From positions 62,001 to 126,000 of the forward strand of contig NZ_CAMLDD010000011.1 of the NCBI RefSeq assembly GCF_946478785.1: 64,000 bases of DNA, in the 5' to 3' direction. This document shows, piece after piece, positions 42,726 to 51,706 of this stretch. Numbering within the stretch: the first letter of the stretch is position 1; each line of letters begins with the position of its first letter. Source of the DNA: an uncultured Flavobacterium sp. Its GTDB lineage: Bacteria > Bacteroidota > Bacteroidia > Flavobacteriales > Flavobacteriaceae. The notes beneath the pieces were generated by a model, which was not told the origin of the DNA, searched no databases, and saw nothing but the letters and a program-made list of their open reading frames with translations. A program made the translations under genes and the position numbers.

Positions 42726-43490
42726 ATGAACAAAATAGCAATATTTGCGATAATCGCTTTAACGTCAAGTGGCATATCAGCTACTGCTCAAAAATTAAAT
42801 AAAAAACACATGAAAAAAGTATTATTTGTGCTTACGAGTCACGACAAATTAGGAGATACAGGTGAAAAAACAGGATTTTGGACAGAAGAATTTGCTGCTC
42901 CCTATTATACTTTAATAGATGAGGGATATGCTGTAGAAATTGCAAGTCCGTTGGGTGGTCAGCCTCCAATTGATCCAAAAAGCAATGATCCGAGTGCAGC
43001 TACAGAAGATACTAAACGTTTTGATGCCGATGTAGCTTTACAGGAAAAACTAAAACATACGCATAAAATTACAGAAGTAAATCAGAAGGATTTTGATGCG
43101 GTATTTTATCCGGGTGGTCACGGACCAATGTGGGATTTGGCTGTAGATCAAAACTCTATTGCCTTGATTGAATCTTTTTACAATCATAAAAAACCAGTAA
43201 GTTTTGTTTGTCACGCACCGGCAGCATTAAAAAATGTAAAAATTGAAGGTTCTTATTTAGTAAAAGGCAAAAAAGTTACCGGCTTTTCTAATACCGAAGA
43301 AGAAGGTGTTGGACTGACAAAAGTGGTTCCATTTTTATTAGAAGATGCCTTGAAAACCAATGGTGGCAAATATTCAAAAGGAGCTGATTGGGCACCTTAT
43401 GCAGTAGAAGACGGTTTATTGATTACAGGTCAAAATCCGGCTTCATCAAAACTGGTTGCTGAAAAATTAATGGAACAATTAAAAAAATAA
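42726..43490 (+). CDS. Exported DJ-1/PfpI (HchA-like) family protein
   Basis: 254 aa from MNKIAIFAIIALTSSG, a signal peptide ending near ATAQ. The class I glutaminase-like fold follows: VLFVLTSHDKLGDTGEKTGFW, EIASPLGGQPPIDPKS, AVFYPGGHGPMWDL and the nucleophile elbow FVCHAPAAL with its Cys. HchA/Hsp31-type enzymes convert methylglyoxal and glyoxal to hydroxy acids without cofactor. The export signal is unusual compared with the cytosolic E. coli protein. The gene precedes a YqhD-like reductase. Confidence 0.88.
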   Translation: MNKIAIFAIIALTSSGISATAQKLNKKHMKKVLFVLTSHDKLGDTGEKTGFWTEEFAAPYYTLIDEGYAVEIASPLGGQPPIDPKSNDPSAATEDTKRFDADVALQEKLKHTHKITEVNQKDFDAVFYPGGHGPMWDLAVDQNSIALIESFYNHKKPVSFVCHAPAALKNVKIEGSYLVKGKKVTGFSNTEEEGVGLTKVVPFLLEDALKTNGGKYSKGADWAPYAVEDGLLITGQNPASSKLVAEKLMEQLKK

Positions 43491-43584
43491 GGTCCTAAGT
43501 GGCTAAGATTCTAAGTTGCTAAGATTTCACTGTCTTAAAAGAACTTAGAACCTTACCACCTTAGTATCTCAGAAACTTAAAAAT

Positions 43585-44742
43585 ATGCTAAACTTTGAAT
43601 TATACAATCCGACGAATTTAATTTTCGGAAAAGGACAAATTGAAAAACTTTCAGCTTTGGTTCCAAAAGGAGCAAAAATTCTTTTGGCTTTTGGAGGCGG
43701 AAGTATCTTTAAAAACGGAATTTACGAACAGGTAATTACTAATTTAAAAGGTTTTGATATCATTGAATTTGGCGGAATTGAGCCAAATCCACATTTTGAA
43801 ACTTTAATGAAAGCGGTTGAAGTAATCAAAACTGAAAAAATTGATTTTATTCTGGCTGTTGGCGGCGGATCTGTTATTGATGGTGTGAAATTTATTTCAG
43901 CAGCAGTTCATTTTGACGGAAACCCAATTGATATTTTACAAAAACGTTTGCTGATTAAAGAAAATGCTCTGCCATTTGGAACTATTTTGACCTTGCCTGC
44001 AACAGGAAGCGAAATGAATTCCGGATATGTCGTAACGATTAAAGCAACACAGGAAAAATTAGCTTCTGGCGGAAGTGCTTTATTTCCAAAATTCTCAATT
44101 TGTGATCCAACCGTAATTGAATCGCTGCCAAAAAGACAACTGCAAAACGGTGTTGTTGACGCTTACACGCACGTAATGGAACAATATTTAACCTATCCGC
44201 ATGAAGGTTTTTTACAGGATCGGATTGCCGAAGGAATTTTACAGACGTTAATAGAAGTTGGCCCAAAAGTGGTAGAAGATCCAACGAATTACGCATTAGC
44301 TTCTAATTTTATGTGGAGCTGCACAATGGCGTTAAACGGATTGATTCAAAAAGGAGTTCCTTCAGACTGGGCAACACATATGATTGGGCACGAACTAACC
44401 GCTTTATATGGAATTGATCATGCGAGAACTTTGGCGATTATTGGACCAAGTTTATATAATGTGATGTTTGATACCAAAAAAGGAAAATTAGCACAATACG
44501 GAAGAAGAATCTTCAACTTAACAGGTTCTGAAGATGAAGTGGCTAAAGAAGCTATAAATAAAACGGTAGAATTTTTCCATACAATGGGAATGGATACCAA
44601 ACTTTCTCAATACACAGATGATTATAGCAAGACAGCAGATTTTATTGTAAACCGTTTTGATGAAAGAGGGTGGAAAGGTTTAGGAGAAAAGCAATTGGTG
44701 ACTTTAGATAAAGTAAAATCTATTGTAGAAATGAGTTATTAG
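43585..44742 (+). CDS. Iron-containing alcohol dehydrogenase (YqhD-like)
   Basis: A 385-aa NAD(P)H-dependent alcohol dehydrogenase of the Fe-ADH class, reducing aldehydes. Motifs: LAFGGGSIFKNGIY, LAVGGGSVIDGVKFI (cofactor site), TLPATGSEMNSGYV, and the metal ligands Asp in VVDAYTHVMEQY, and His in HMIGHELTALYGIDHARTLAI. It follows the DJ-1 gene by 94 bases; that spacer contains CTAAG/CTTAG-rich imperfect inverted repeats (43494-43580). Likely joint role: reactive carbonyl removal. Confidence 0.93.
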   Translation: MLNFELYNPTNLIFGKGQIEKLSALVPKGAKILLAFGGGSIFKNGIYEQVITNLKGFDIIEFGGIEPNPHFETLMKAVEVIKTEKIDFILAVGGGSVIDGVKFISAAVHFDGNPIDILQKRLLIKENALPFGTILTLPATGSEMNSGYVVTIKATQEKLASGGSALFPKFSICDPTVIESLPKRQLQNGVVDAYTHVMEQYLTYPHEGFLQDRIAEGILQTLIEVGPKVVEDPTNYALASNFMWSCTMALNGLIQKGVPSDWATHMIGHELTALYGIDHARTLAIIGPSLYNVMFDTKKGKLAQYGRRIFNLTGSEDEVAKEAINKTVEFFHTMGMDTKLSQYTDDYSKTADFIVNRFDERGWKGLGEKQLVTLDKVKSIVEMSY

Positions 44743-44803
44743 TCGCCGTCGCCGTATCCAGTCGCAGAGTAAATTGGAAACTGTGACAGTAAACTGAAAC
44801 TAC

Positions 44804-44842
44804 AAAAAAGGCGTTCTCTAAATATTTAGGAACGCCTTTTTA
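44804..44842 (+). terminator. Terminator after the alcohol dehydrogenase gene
   Basis: AAAAAAGGCGTTC...GAACGCCTTTTTT hairpin around an AT-rich loop. The rest of the 335-base gap to gpsA is AT-rich with no ORF, apart from the gpsA promoter. Confidence 0.85.
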
Positions 44843-45026
44843 AAATACTAAAACAAAACTAACTAACTCAAGTCTTACTAAACTCATTTAAAAATCTAAT
44901 TTATAATAAGTTACAACGTAAGGATTTGATTTTTATTGCAATAGAAGAAAAATATTTTCATTTTTTTTTAAAATCTTTTAAAACCACTGTATTTAAAGGT
45001 GCTTTTTTAAAATTCTTAAACGACAT

Positions 45027-45059
45027 TTTGTGATATTACTGCATTATTAAGTACTTTTG
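45027..45059 (+). promoter_or_regulatory. gpsA promoter
   Basis: TTTG at 45027-45030, a 21-base spacer, and TACTTTTG at 45052-45059, 18 bases before the ATG. Confidence 0.55.
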
Positions 45060-45077
45060 CTTTAAATTAATAAAATA

Positions 45078-46073
45078 ATGAGCCAAAATTTAAAGTTTGC
45101 AGTAATTGGAGGAGGGAGCTGGGCAACTGCAATTGCAAAAATGTTATGCGTTAATCTACCTGAAATTTCGTGGTATATGCGGAATGATGCAGCGATAGAA
45201 CACATTCAAAAATACAAGCATAATCCAAATTATTTAAGTTCAGTCGAATTTGATACAGCTAAACTTAAACTAACCAATAATATAAACGAAGCTATTGAAT
45301 ATGCAGATTACTTAATTTTTGCTATTCCTTCGGCTTTTTTAAATGCAGAGTTAGAGCATTTAACGGTTTCTCTGGAAAATAAAATTATCTTCTCGGCCAT
45401 CAAGGGAATTGTTCCTGAAACGAGTTTGATCGTTGGGGAGCATTTTCATATTCAATACGATATTCCATACTACAATATTGGAGTTATTACTGGACCTTGT
45501 CATGCTGAGGAAGTAGCTTTAGAGAGACTTTCCTATTTAACGATTGCCTGCGGTGATCCTGATAAAGCCTGTACAGTTGCCAAAATATTATCGAGCAACT
45601 ATATCAAAGCTAAAATTTCTGATGATATTATTGGGACGGAATATGCAGCAATGCTGAAAAACATTTATGCCATAGCCGCCGGAATTGCACATGGTTTAGG
45701 ATATGGTGATAATTTTCAGTCGGTGATGATGAGCAACGGAATCCGGGAAATGCGAAAATTCATCAAGAAAGTGCATAAAATGAAGCGGGATATCAATGAT
45801 TCAGCTTATTTGGGTGATTTATTGGTTACAGGATATTCAGTATTTTCAAGAAACAGAATGTTCGGAAATATGATTGGAAAAGGCTATACTGTAAAAAGCG
45901 CCATGATGGAAATGAGTATGGTTGCAGAAGGCTATTATGCAACTAAAAGTGCTTATAAATTAAATCAGGGTTACGGTGCTAAAACCCCTATTATTGATGC
46001 AGTTTATGCAGTATTGTATGAAGGTAAAAATGCCAAAACCGTTTTCAAAAAACTAACAGAATCTTTAGATTAG
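45078..46073 (+). CDS. gpsA: NAD(P)-dependent glycerol-3-phosphate dehydrogenase
   Basis: A 331-aa enzyme reducing dihydroxyacetone phosphate to glycerol-3-phosphate for phospholipids. N-terminal Rossmann motif VIGGGSWATAIAKML, then SAIKGIVPETS, ITGPCHAEEVA, the catalytic Lys in AAMLKNIYAIAAGIAHGLGYGDN (in part) and C-terminal helices. Standard length. Confidence 0.95.
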   Translation: MSQNLKFAVIGGGSWATAIAKMLCVNLPEISWYMRNDAAIEHIQKYKHNPNYLSSVEFDTAKLKLTNNINEAIEYADYLIFAIPSAFLNAELEHLTVSLENKIIFSAIKGIVPETSLIVGEHFHIQYDIPYYNIGVITGPCHAEEVALERLSYLTIACGDPDKACTVAKILSSNYIKAKISDDIIGTEYAAMLKNIYAIAAGIAHGLGYGDNFQSVMMSNGIREMRKFIKKVHKMKRDINDSAYLGDLLVTGYSVFSRNRMFGNMIGKGYTVKSAMMEMSMVAEGYYATKSAYKLNQGYGAKTPIIDAVYAVLYEGKNAKTVFKKLTESLD

Positions 46074-46090
46074 AAGAATTAAATCATATA

Positions 46091-46127
46091 AAAAAGTCCG
46101 TTTCTAATTCAGGAACGGACTTTTTTT
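46091..46127. terminator. Bidirectional terminator between gpsA and batE
   Basis: AAAAAGTCCGTT...AACGGACTTTTTTT hairpin between convergent genes. Confidence 0.85.
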
Positions 46128-46139
46128 ACATGATAATTT

Positions 46140-46886
46140 TTATTTAACTTCCTTAATAGCAGAAGCATCAATCCAGCCTTCAGTACCATCAGTCAACTCA
46201 ATTTTTTTCCAGTTTTGCAAAGTTTCTTTTACATAAACTTTTGCCCCTTCATGCAATAGAAAAATGCTTGATCCCCCTTTTTGTGGTTCGCTTCGTACCT
46301 CTGTCATTTCGGCAAAAACTATAGCTGGGCGGTCATTATTAAAGCGGTCTTTTTCAATTATTCCTGCTGATACACTTAATACCAAAGCAAATAATAAAAC
46401 AAACATACCTATAAAATATATCCTTTTTGAGAGTGTGAGCTGTGAAAAATAATATCCAATAAAACTCAGCAAAAATGCAAATGCAATCCCTACAGAAATC
46501 CACGCCCAGTTATCATAATTAAAAATACCTGTAAAATTCTGGACGAGTTTAGCAAAACCAACCTTTGGTATTTCTTTAATTTCGTCGATGGTCAGTTTTT
46601 TGGCAAATTTCAGGTTGTTTAAAGTTTCAGCATCATTTGGTTTCAGAACAAGAGCCTTTTCATAATTATAAATCGATAACGCTACTTTATTAAGTTTGTA
46701 ATAACAATTTCCCAGATTAAAATATAGCTCAGCCGAATGTTGTTTGTCTTCCTTAATGATGCTTTCATACGTTTGGGCTGCCTGCAGGTATTGTCCTTTT
46801 TGATATAAGGCGTTTCCCTTCTCAAAGCTGCTCTGTGCAAAGAAAACCTGTGAGAGTAATAAAAAGAGATATAGTATGTTTTTCAT
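46140..46886 (-). CDS. batE: BatE-like TPR/SH3 membrane protein
   Basis: A 248-aa protein, last in the Bat operon. Signal peptide to FFAQ, then TPR repeats (GNALYQKGQYLQAAQTYESI; LYFNLGNCYYKLNKVALSIY), two membrane helices at about 132-150 and 158-178, and a C-terminal bacterial SH3 domain (MTEVRSEPQKGGSSIFLLHEG, WKKIELTDGTEGWIDASAI). Bat proteins are linked to oxygen and oxidative-stress tolerance in Bacteroides and to envelope complexes in spirochaetes. Confidence 0.88.
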   Translation of the reverse strand: MKNILYLFLLLSQVFFAQSSFEKGNALYQKGQYLQAAQTYESIIKEDKQHSAELYFNLGNCYYKLNKVALSIYNYEKALVLKPNDAETLNNLKFAKKLTIDEIKEIPKVGFAKLVQNFTGIFNYDNWAWISVGIAFAFLLSFIGYYFSQLTLSKRIYFIGMFVLLFALVLSVSAGIIEKDRFNNDRPAIVFAEMTEVRSEPQKGGSSIFLLHEGAKVYVKETLQNWKKIELTDGTEGWIDASAIKEVK

Positions 46887-46946
46887 TTTCTTTTAATAGA
46901 TTTTAGATTTAAAAAACCTAACAAGGTTTTGAAACCTGTGTTTTAT

Positions 46947-48692
46947 TTAGACAATCTGCTTTTCTAATTCAGAAATAATTAAAACAGCCTTGTCATAATC
47001 CTGTTGGATTGACGTACTAGATGCCGGAGCATAACGCGCAAACTCACAATTTTCGGTCAGATTAATAAAACTCTGAACCGTTTCCGGATTCGCATTTCTG
47101 GATAATAACAATTCACGGATATTGTCTTTGCTCATTTCTGAAGTTTCAATATGCAATTTGGCTTTCAGGAAATTATGCATTGCTTTTTCCAGGGCAATAT
47201 AAAATGGTTCCTTATTGTTAAGTTGCTTTTTGGCTTCAGATAAATATTTCTTAGCCAATTTATTGTTCATTTTAATTCGGTTACCGGTGACATCGCTGTC
47301 TATTGCTTCTTTTTTCTTCTTGGCAATCACGATAATCGGTAAAATAACAAAAGGCAACAGCAATAAGCTATAATACAAATCAGAGCCGTAAAAGTCATCT
47401 TTTGCTGTAGAAACTAAAACAGTTTTTGGTTTGATATATTTAAATTGATCCGATTTTGAAATCACGTTTTTCGACGTATTTGATGCAACAGCTTCAGCCT
47501 GCATTGGCCCGTCTAAAACATCAATCATAATTTCAGGTGAAGTTATGGTTTTATAACTGCCCGAATTCAAATCGAAATATGAGAATTCCATTGGTTTTAT
47601 AGCGTATTTCCCTTTGTATTGTGGAATAATAGTATACTTGTCTGAAATTTTTCCTGACATTCCTGCAAGCGATGTACTCACTTTTTCGTCATGAACAGGA
47701 TCGTACATTTCTAATGCATTTGGCACAACAGGTTTAGGTAAAGTAAATAATTTCATGTTTCCGGTACCTGTAGCACTAACAATCAAATCAAGGCTTTCCC
47801 CATTTTTTAAGGAGGTTTTTGAAGGAACGACTTTAAAATCAAATTTACCGACAGCTCCTGTAAAACCAATTGGTTTATTTGTTTCCGGGAGTGCTCTTAC
47901 ATTAATTGTCTTGGCACCGGCAGAAACTATTTTGTTTCCGTCATCAGTCACTATTCGGCCAAACATATCACGACCTGTGGGTATCTGAATGCCTATGTCT
48001 AAAGAAAGCGGTTCAATAGTAAGTTTTCCTGACTTTTGAGGGTATAAAATGGTCTTTTTAAGAACAACAAAGTAACAGCGTTCGCCTTTGTAGATTCCCT
48101 CTTCAACCTGCAGTTGTTTAATGTCAATGTTCTGATTCCAAAAGTCCTTGTATTTAGGTTTGGCAAGTTCTTTAAAGCCTGTTACGCCAATGTTGTAGAA
48201 ATACAATTTATAAACGACCGTAACAGGTTCATTTATATAAGGATTTGTTTTTGAAATTTCTGCTACCAGATTCAAAGTTTCATTTCCGATTCCTTGCTGT
48301 TGTGGTGAGTTAGGGTCTCTTTCCTGAGCAACGGCATTGGTAACGGTTATTTTTATTGGCGACGTTTTGTAAACCTGGCCGTTGTATTCAATTGCGGCCT
48401 GTTTAATTGTAATGCTTCCTTTTTGATTAGGTAACAGAAAATAAGAATAAATTTTCTGGAATGAACTTCTTCCATTAACCCATGACTGACTTATTTGCTG
48501 GCTTGGTCCGCCGACGATCCTGAAACCCTCAAAAGAAGGCTGTTCAAAATTATCTCCATCAACATTCATAACAAAGTCAATTCGAAGTCTTTCGTTAACT
48601 CCAAGCGTATTCTTGCTTACTCTGGCTTCAAATTGAACCTGAGCCATAAGCCCCTGAAAAGTGAATAGTAATAGAATTTTATATCTTTTCAT
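46947..48692 (-). CDS. batD: BatD family protein
   Basis: A 581-aa membrane-anchored protein. Signal peptide ending near MAQ, then a long periplasmic region of Ig-like beta domains typical of BatD (EARVSKNTLGVNERLRIDFV, FRIVGGPSQQISQSWVNGRS, VFKELAKPKYKDFW-like segment), a membrane helix at about 447-465 (YSLLLLPFVILPIIVIA) and a cytosolic helical tail of about 110 residues. It is thought to support the VWA proteins BatA/B in a periplasmic complex. Confidence 0.9.
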   Translation of the reverse strand: MKRYKILLLFTFQGLMAQVQFEARVSKNTLGVNERLRIDFVMNVDGDNFEQPSFEGFRIVGGPSQQISQSWVNGRSSFQKIYSYFLLPNQKGSITIKQAAIEYNGQVYKTSPIKITVTNAVAQERDPNSPQQQGIGNETLNLVAEISKTNPYINEPVTVVYKLYFYNIGVTGFKELAKPKYKDFWNQNIDIKQLQVEEGIYKGERCYFVVLKKTILYPQKSGKLTIEPLSLDIGIQIPTGRDMFGRIVTDDGNKIVSAGAKTINVRALPETNKPIGFTGAVGKFDFKVVPSKTSLKNGESLDLIVSATGTGNMKLFTLPKPVVPNALEMYDPVHDEKVSTSLAGMSGKISDKYTIIPQYKGKYAIKPMEFSYFDLNSGSYKTITSPEIMIDVLDGPMQAEAVASNTSKNVISKSDQFKYIKPKTVLVSTAKDDFYGSDLYYSLLLLPFVILPIIVIAKKKKEAIDSDVTGNRIKMNNKLAKKYLSEAKKQLNNKEPFYIALEKAMHNFLKAKLHIETSEMSKDNIRELLLSRNANPETVQSFINLTENCEFARYAPASSTSIQQDYDKAVLIISELEKQIV

Positions 48693-48813
48693 TTAATTGA
48701 TTAATCAGTTTATTGTTTTTAGTTTGTTGTTAATCATTAAAGTTTAATTTGTCTTTGTAAATATTTCAATTAAGAAAAATACAAGCTTTAAACCAAAATA
48801 ACACACAAGCTAT

Positions 48814-49587
48814 TTACCAGTCTTTTTCAGTTTTAGTTGGTTTTCCTTTTACTTTTTGAGCATTTACCTTGTCCTGAATTTTCTTTTCTTCATTATTTAC
48901 CGCATCTAATAAATTCTGAACGCGTTCTTTTGAAATTCCTCCTGGCATAGGTTTTGGCTCTCCGTTATTATTTGATTTATCATCTTTTTTCGGATCGTTT
49001 TTGCCGTCTTTTTTATCCTTGTCCTTATCGCCTTTGTCGTCTTTCTTTTGATCGTCTTTACCGTCTTTTTTATCTTTATCCTTATTGTCGCCGTCCTTTT
49101 TTTGGTCGTCTTTTTTATCGTTCTTTTTATCCTTGTCGTCCTTTTTATCGTTTTTAGGCGGATTTTCTTTTAATTTTTGTTTGGCCAGAGCATAATTGTA
49201 ACGTGTTTCATCATCAGTAGGATCATTACGCAAAGCATTTTTATAAGCTTCAACAGCCTGAGAATAGTCTTTCTCTTTCATGAAAACGTTTCCTAAATTA
49301 TGAAAGGCCTTATGTTTTTCGGCTCTGGTTTTTGCATTTTTAATAGCTTTCGCATAAGCGAATTTTGCTTCTGATGCCTGATTTTGTTTGTAAATCGTAT
49401 TTCCTAAATTATAAGAAGCCGTAGCTTTTTTAGGAAATTTTGATTGTGAAATTCTGTAATTTGCTTCTGCGTCAACAAATTTATTCTGTTTATATTCTTC
49501 ATTAGCAGCAGGCAACGTTTTATCCTTTTCTTGTGCCGAAATTGCCAAAGAAGCCGTTAATAAAATATAAAGAAGTAAATTTTTCAT
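48814..49587 (-). CDS. batC: BatC-like TPR protein with Lys/Asp-rich tail
   Basis: A 257-aa exported protein. Signal peptide to ISAQ, three TPR repeats (about 25-135; SYNLGNTIYKQNQASEAKFA, AFHNLGNVFMKEKDYSQAVE), then some 70 residues composed almost only of Lys, Asp, Asn, Gly and Gln (KKDDKDKKN, KKDGDNKDKDKK, and so on, about residues 140-210), and a final segment GGISKERVQNLLDAVNNEE. The charged tract is encoded by imperfect tandem repeats and is presumably disordered. The final segment resembles a conserved helix of BatC proteins. Confidence 0.88.
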   Translation of the reverse strand: MKNLLLYILLTASLAISAQEKDKTLPAANEEYKQNKFVDAEANYRISQSKFPKKATASYNLGNTIYKQNQASEAKFAYAKAIKNAKTRAEKHKAFHNLGNVFMKEKDYSQAVEAYKNALRNDPTDDETRYNYALAKQKLKENPPKNDKKDDKDKKNDKKDDQKKDGDNKDKDKKDGKDDQKKDDKGDKDKDKKDGKNDPKKDDKSNNNGEPKPMPGGISKERVQNLLDAVNNEEKKIQDKVNAQKVKGKPTKTEKDW

Positions 49588-49626
49588 TCTGTTTTTATTT
49601 TTTTGTTCCGGATTTTATCAGAACAA

Positions 49627-50661
49627 TTATTTCTTTTCGTTAAATAAATTCAACTCGTTTATCCAGTTTGTTTTTCTTTCCAACAGAAAAATATCCAAAA
49701 ACAACAGCAAGAAGGCAAAACCTAAAAACCACTGAAATTGTGATTGAAAATCGGCCACTTGTGTAGCTTCAAACTCTGTTTTCTGAATATTATTCAATGC
49801 ATTTTTTACATATTCAAGTACTTCTTTCGTACTTCCTCCATAAACATATCCCCCTTTGGTGGCTTTTGCAATCGCTTTTAAACCTTCTTGATTTAGTTTT
49901 GTAATGACCGTTTCGCCGTTGTTATCTTTTTGATAGCTTCTGACTACACCATTTTCTTTTAACGGAATTGTTCCCCCTTTTTCAGTTCCAATACCAATAG
50001 TAATGATTTTCATTCCCAATTTATTGGCCTCTTCAGCTGCTGCAGAGGCTCCTTCAGAATGGTCTTCTCCGTCAGAAATTAAAATTAACAGCTTGCTGGT
50101 TTTGCTTTTTTCATCAAAATATTTTGAAGACAAAAGAATGGCTTCGTCCAATGAAGTTCCCTGAGATGATACCATATCCGGATTCATGCTTTGCAGGAAC
50201 ATTTTGGCTACGCTATAATCCGTAGTGATTGGCAAAACAGGGAATGCACTTCCGGCGTAGGCAACGATTCCAATTCTGTCACTTCCTAAATTATTGATGA
50301 TTTGTGAAACCAACTGTTTACTTTTTTCTAAACGGCTTGGTGCGACATCTTCCGCAAGCATACTTTTTGAAACGTCAACAGCAAAAACAATATCAATTCC
50401 TTCGCGTTTAACAGTTTCCATTTTAGTCCCTATTTTTGGATTAACCAAACCTATAATCAAACAGGCCATTGCCAAAAGAAATACAATTAATTTTAAAACC
50501 GGTTTAAAAACAGAACGCTCAGGGCTTAGTTTTTTTACCATTTCCAAATCCCCAAATTCACGTTGTTTTTTTCTTTTCCAATACATATTAAAAAGAAAAA
50601 CACATACCAAAATCGGGATGAGAAATAATAGATATAAATATTTTTTTTCGTCTAATTCCAT
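49627..50661 (-). CDS. batB: BatB VWA membrane protein
   Basis: 344 aa. N-terminal helix (YLYLLFLIPILVCVFLF), a second helix at about 57-72, then a VWA domain with the metal site DVSKS (about residue 94), Thr region and LISDGEDHSEG, and a C-terminal helix near 308-328. The N-terminal helices place the VWA domain in the periplasm. It is 44 bases after batA and pairs with it in all Bat operons. Confidence 0.92.
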   Translation of the reverse strand: MELDEKKYLYLLFLIPILVCVFLFNMYWKRKKQREFGDLEMVKKLSPERSVFKPVLKLIVFLLAMACLIIGLVNPKIGTKMETVKREGIDIVFAVDVSKSMLAEDVAPSRLEKSKQLVSQIINNLGSDRIGIVAYAGSAFPVLPITTDYSVAKMFLQSMNPDMVSSQGTSLDEAILLSSKYFDEKSKTSKLLILISDGEDHSEGASAAAEEANKLGMKIITIGIGTEKGGTIPLKENGVVRSYQKDNNGETVITKLNQEGLKAIAKATKGGYVYGGSTKEVLEYVKNALNNIQKTEFEATQVADFQSQFQWFLGFAFLLLFLDIFLLERKTNWINELNLFNEKK

Positions 50662-50704
50662 TTTAAATTTTAGATTTCTGAGTTTAGATTTTTTTTAATC
50701 CAAA

Positions 50705-51706
50705 TCAAATAAAGCTTCTGTAAATTGTGTTTCTTAAACCTATTTCCAACAATAACAAAAATCCGGCTAGCAAAACAAAAAACCTGTATTTTTCATCGTA
50801 ATCGTAGAATTTTAATTCCTGAATTTCAGTAGTTTCCAATTTGTTGATTGCTTTGTATATTTCCGCCAATTTATCATTACTGGTGGCTCTGAAATAAGTT
50901 CCATCGGTTTTTCTGGCAATGCTTTTCAGTAACTGTTCATCAATTTCTACTTTCTGCATTTTGAATAAAAAGCCGCCATTTGGAGCGTAGGCATAAGGAA
51001 ATTCAGCCATTCCGTTGGTTCCAATCCCAATGGTATAGACTTTTATTCCATATTGTTTTGCAATATCAGAAGCAGTTTCGGGCTCAATGAATCCGGCATT
51101 ATTTACACCATCAGTAAGCAGAATAATTACTCTGCTTTTCGCTTTACTGTCTTTAAGTCGGTTCACGGCAGTTGCAAGACCCATTCCAATTCCGGTACCA
51201 TCTTGTAATACATTATCGTATTTTATTTCTTTAATAGCCTCTAAAATAATAGCCTTATCGCTGGTTACAGGAGTTTTTGTATAAGCCTCGGAAGCGTATA
51301 ACACCAATCCGATCCTGTCATTTGGTCTTTCGCTGACAAAATCTGCAGCCACTCTTTTTAAAGCTTCCATACGGTTTGGCTTCAAATCTTTGGCGAGCAT
51401 ACTTCCTGATACGTCGATTGCCATTACGATATCAATCCCTTTGGTCGTTTTTGTCTGATTGCTGATGTCAACCGTTCTTGGTCTTGCTAATGCAACGATT
51501 AAAGAACACATAGCAATAATCCTGAAAACATATAAGCAAGGTTTTAATTTTGTCAATAGTGATTCACTATTTTTAAAACCCTGTGTTGAACTCATTTTTA
51601 AGGTAGCCGATTGCTCGTTTCGCTTCCAGAAAAACCATGCTATTGCAATTGGAATCAGTAAAAACAGCCAAAAAAATTCCGGATTTAAAAAAGTTATTTT
51701 CTCCAT
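50705..51706 (-). CDS. batA: BatA VWA membrane protein
   Basis: 333 aa. Helices at about 10-27 and 58-73, VWA domain with DVSGS (about residue 97), the DGTGIGMGLATAV loop and LLTDGVNNAG, and a C-terminal helix near 307-325 (FFVLLAGFLLLLEIGL). The intact MIDAS implies a metal-dependent ligand. Its ATG overlaps by one base the stop codon of the upstream gene. Confidence 0.93.
   Translation of the reverse strand: MEKITFLNPEFFWLFLLIPIAIAWFFWKRNEQSATLKMSSTQGFKNSESLLTKLKPCLYVFRIIAMCSLIVALARPRTVDISNQTKTTKGIDIVMAIDVSGSMLAKDLKPNRMEALKRVAADFVSERPNDRIGLVLYASEAYTKTPVTSDKAIILEAIKEIKYDNVLQDGTGIGMGLATAVNRLKDSKAKSRVIILLTDGVNNAGFIEPETASDIAKQYGIKVYTIGIGTNGMAEFPYAYAPNGGFLFKMQKVEIDEQLLKSIARKTDGTYFRATSNDKLAEIYKAINKLETTEIQELKFYDYDEKYRFFVLLAGFLLLLEIGLRNTIYRSFI

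Noticed and set aside
48954..49157. Plus-strand ORF encoding Tyr/Arg/Leu/Cys repeats
   Set aside because: It is the antisense shadow of the Lys/Asp repeat tract in batC; the repeat pattern comes from that low-complexity DNA.
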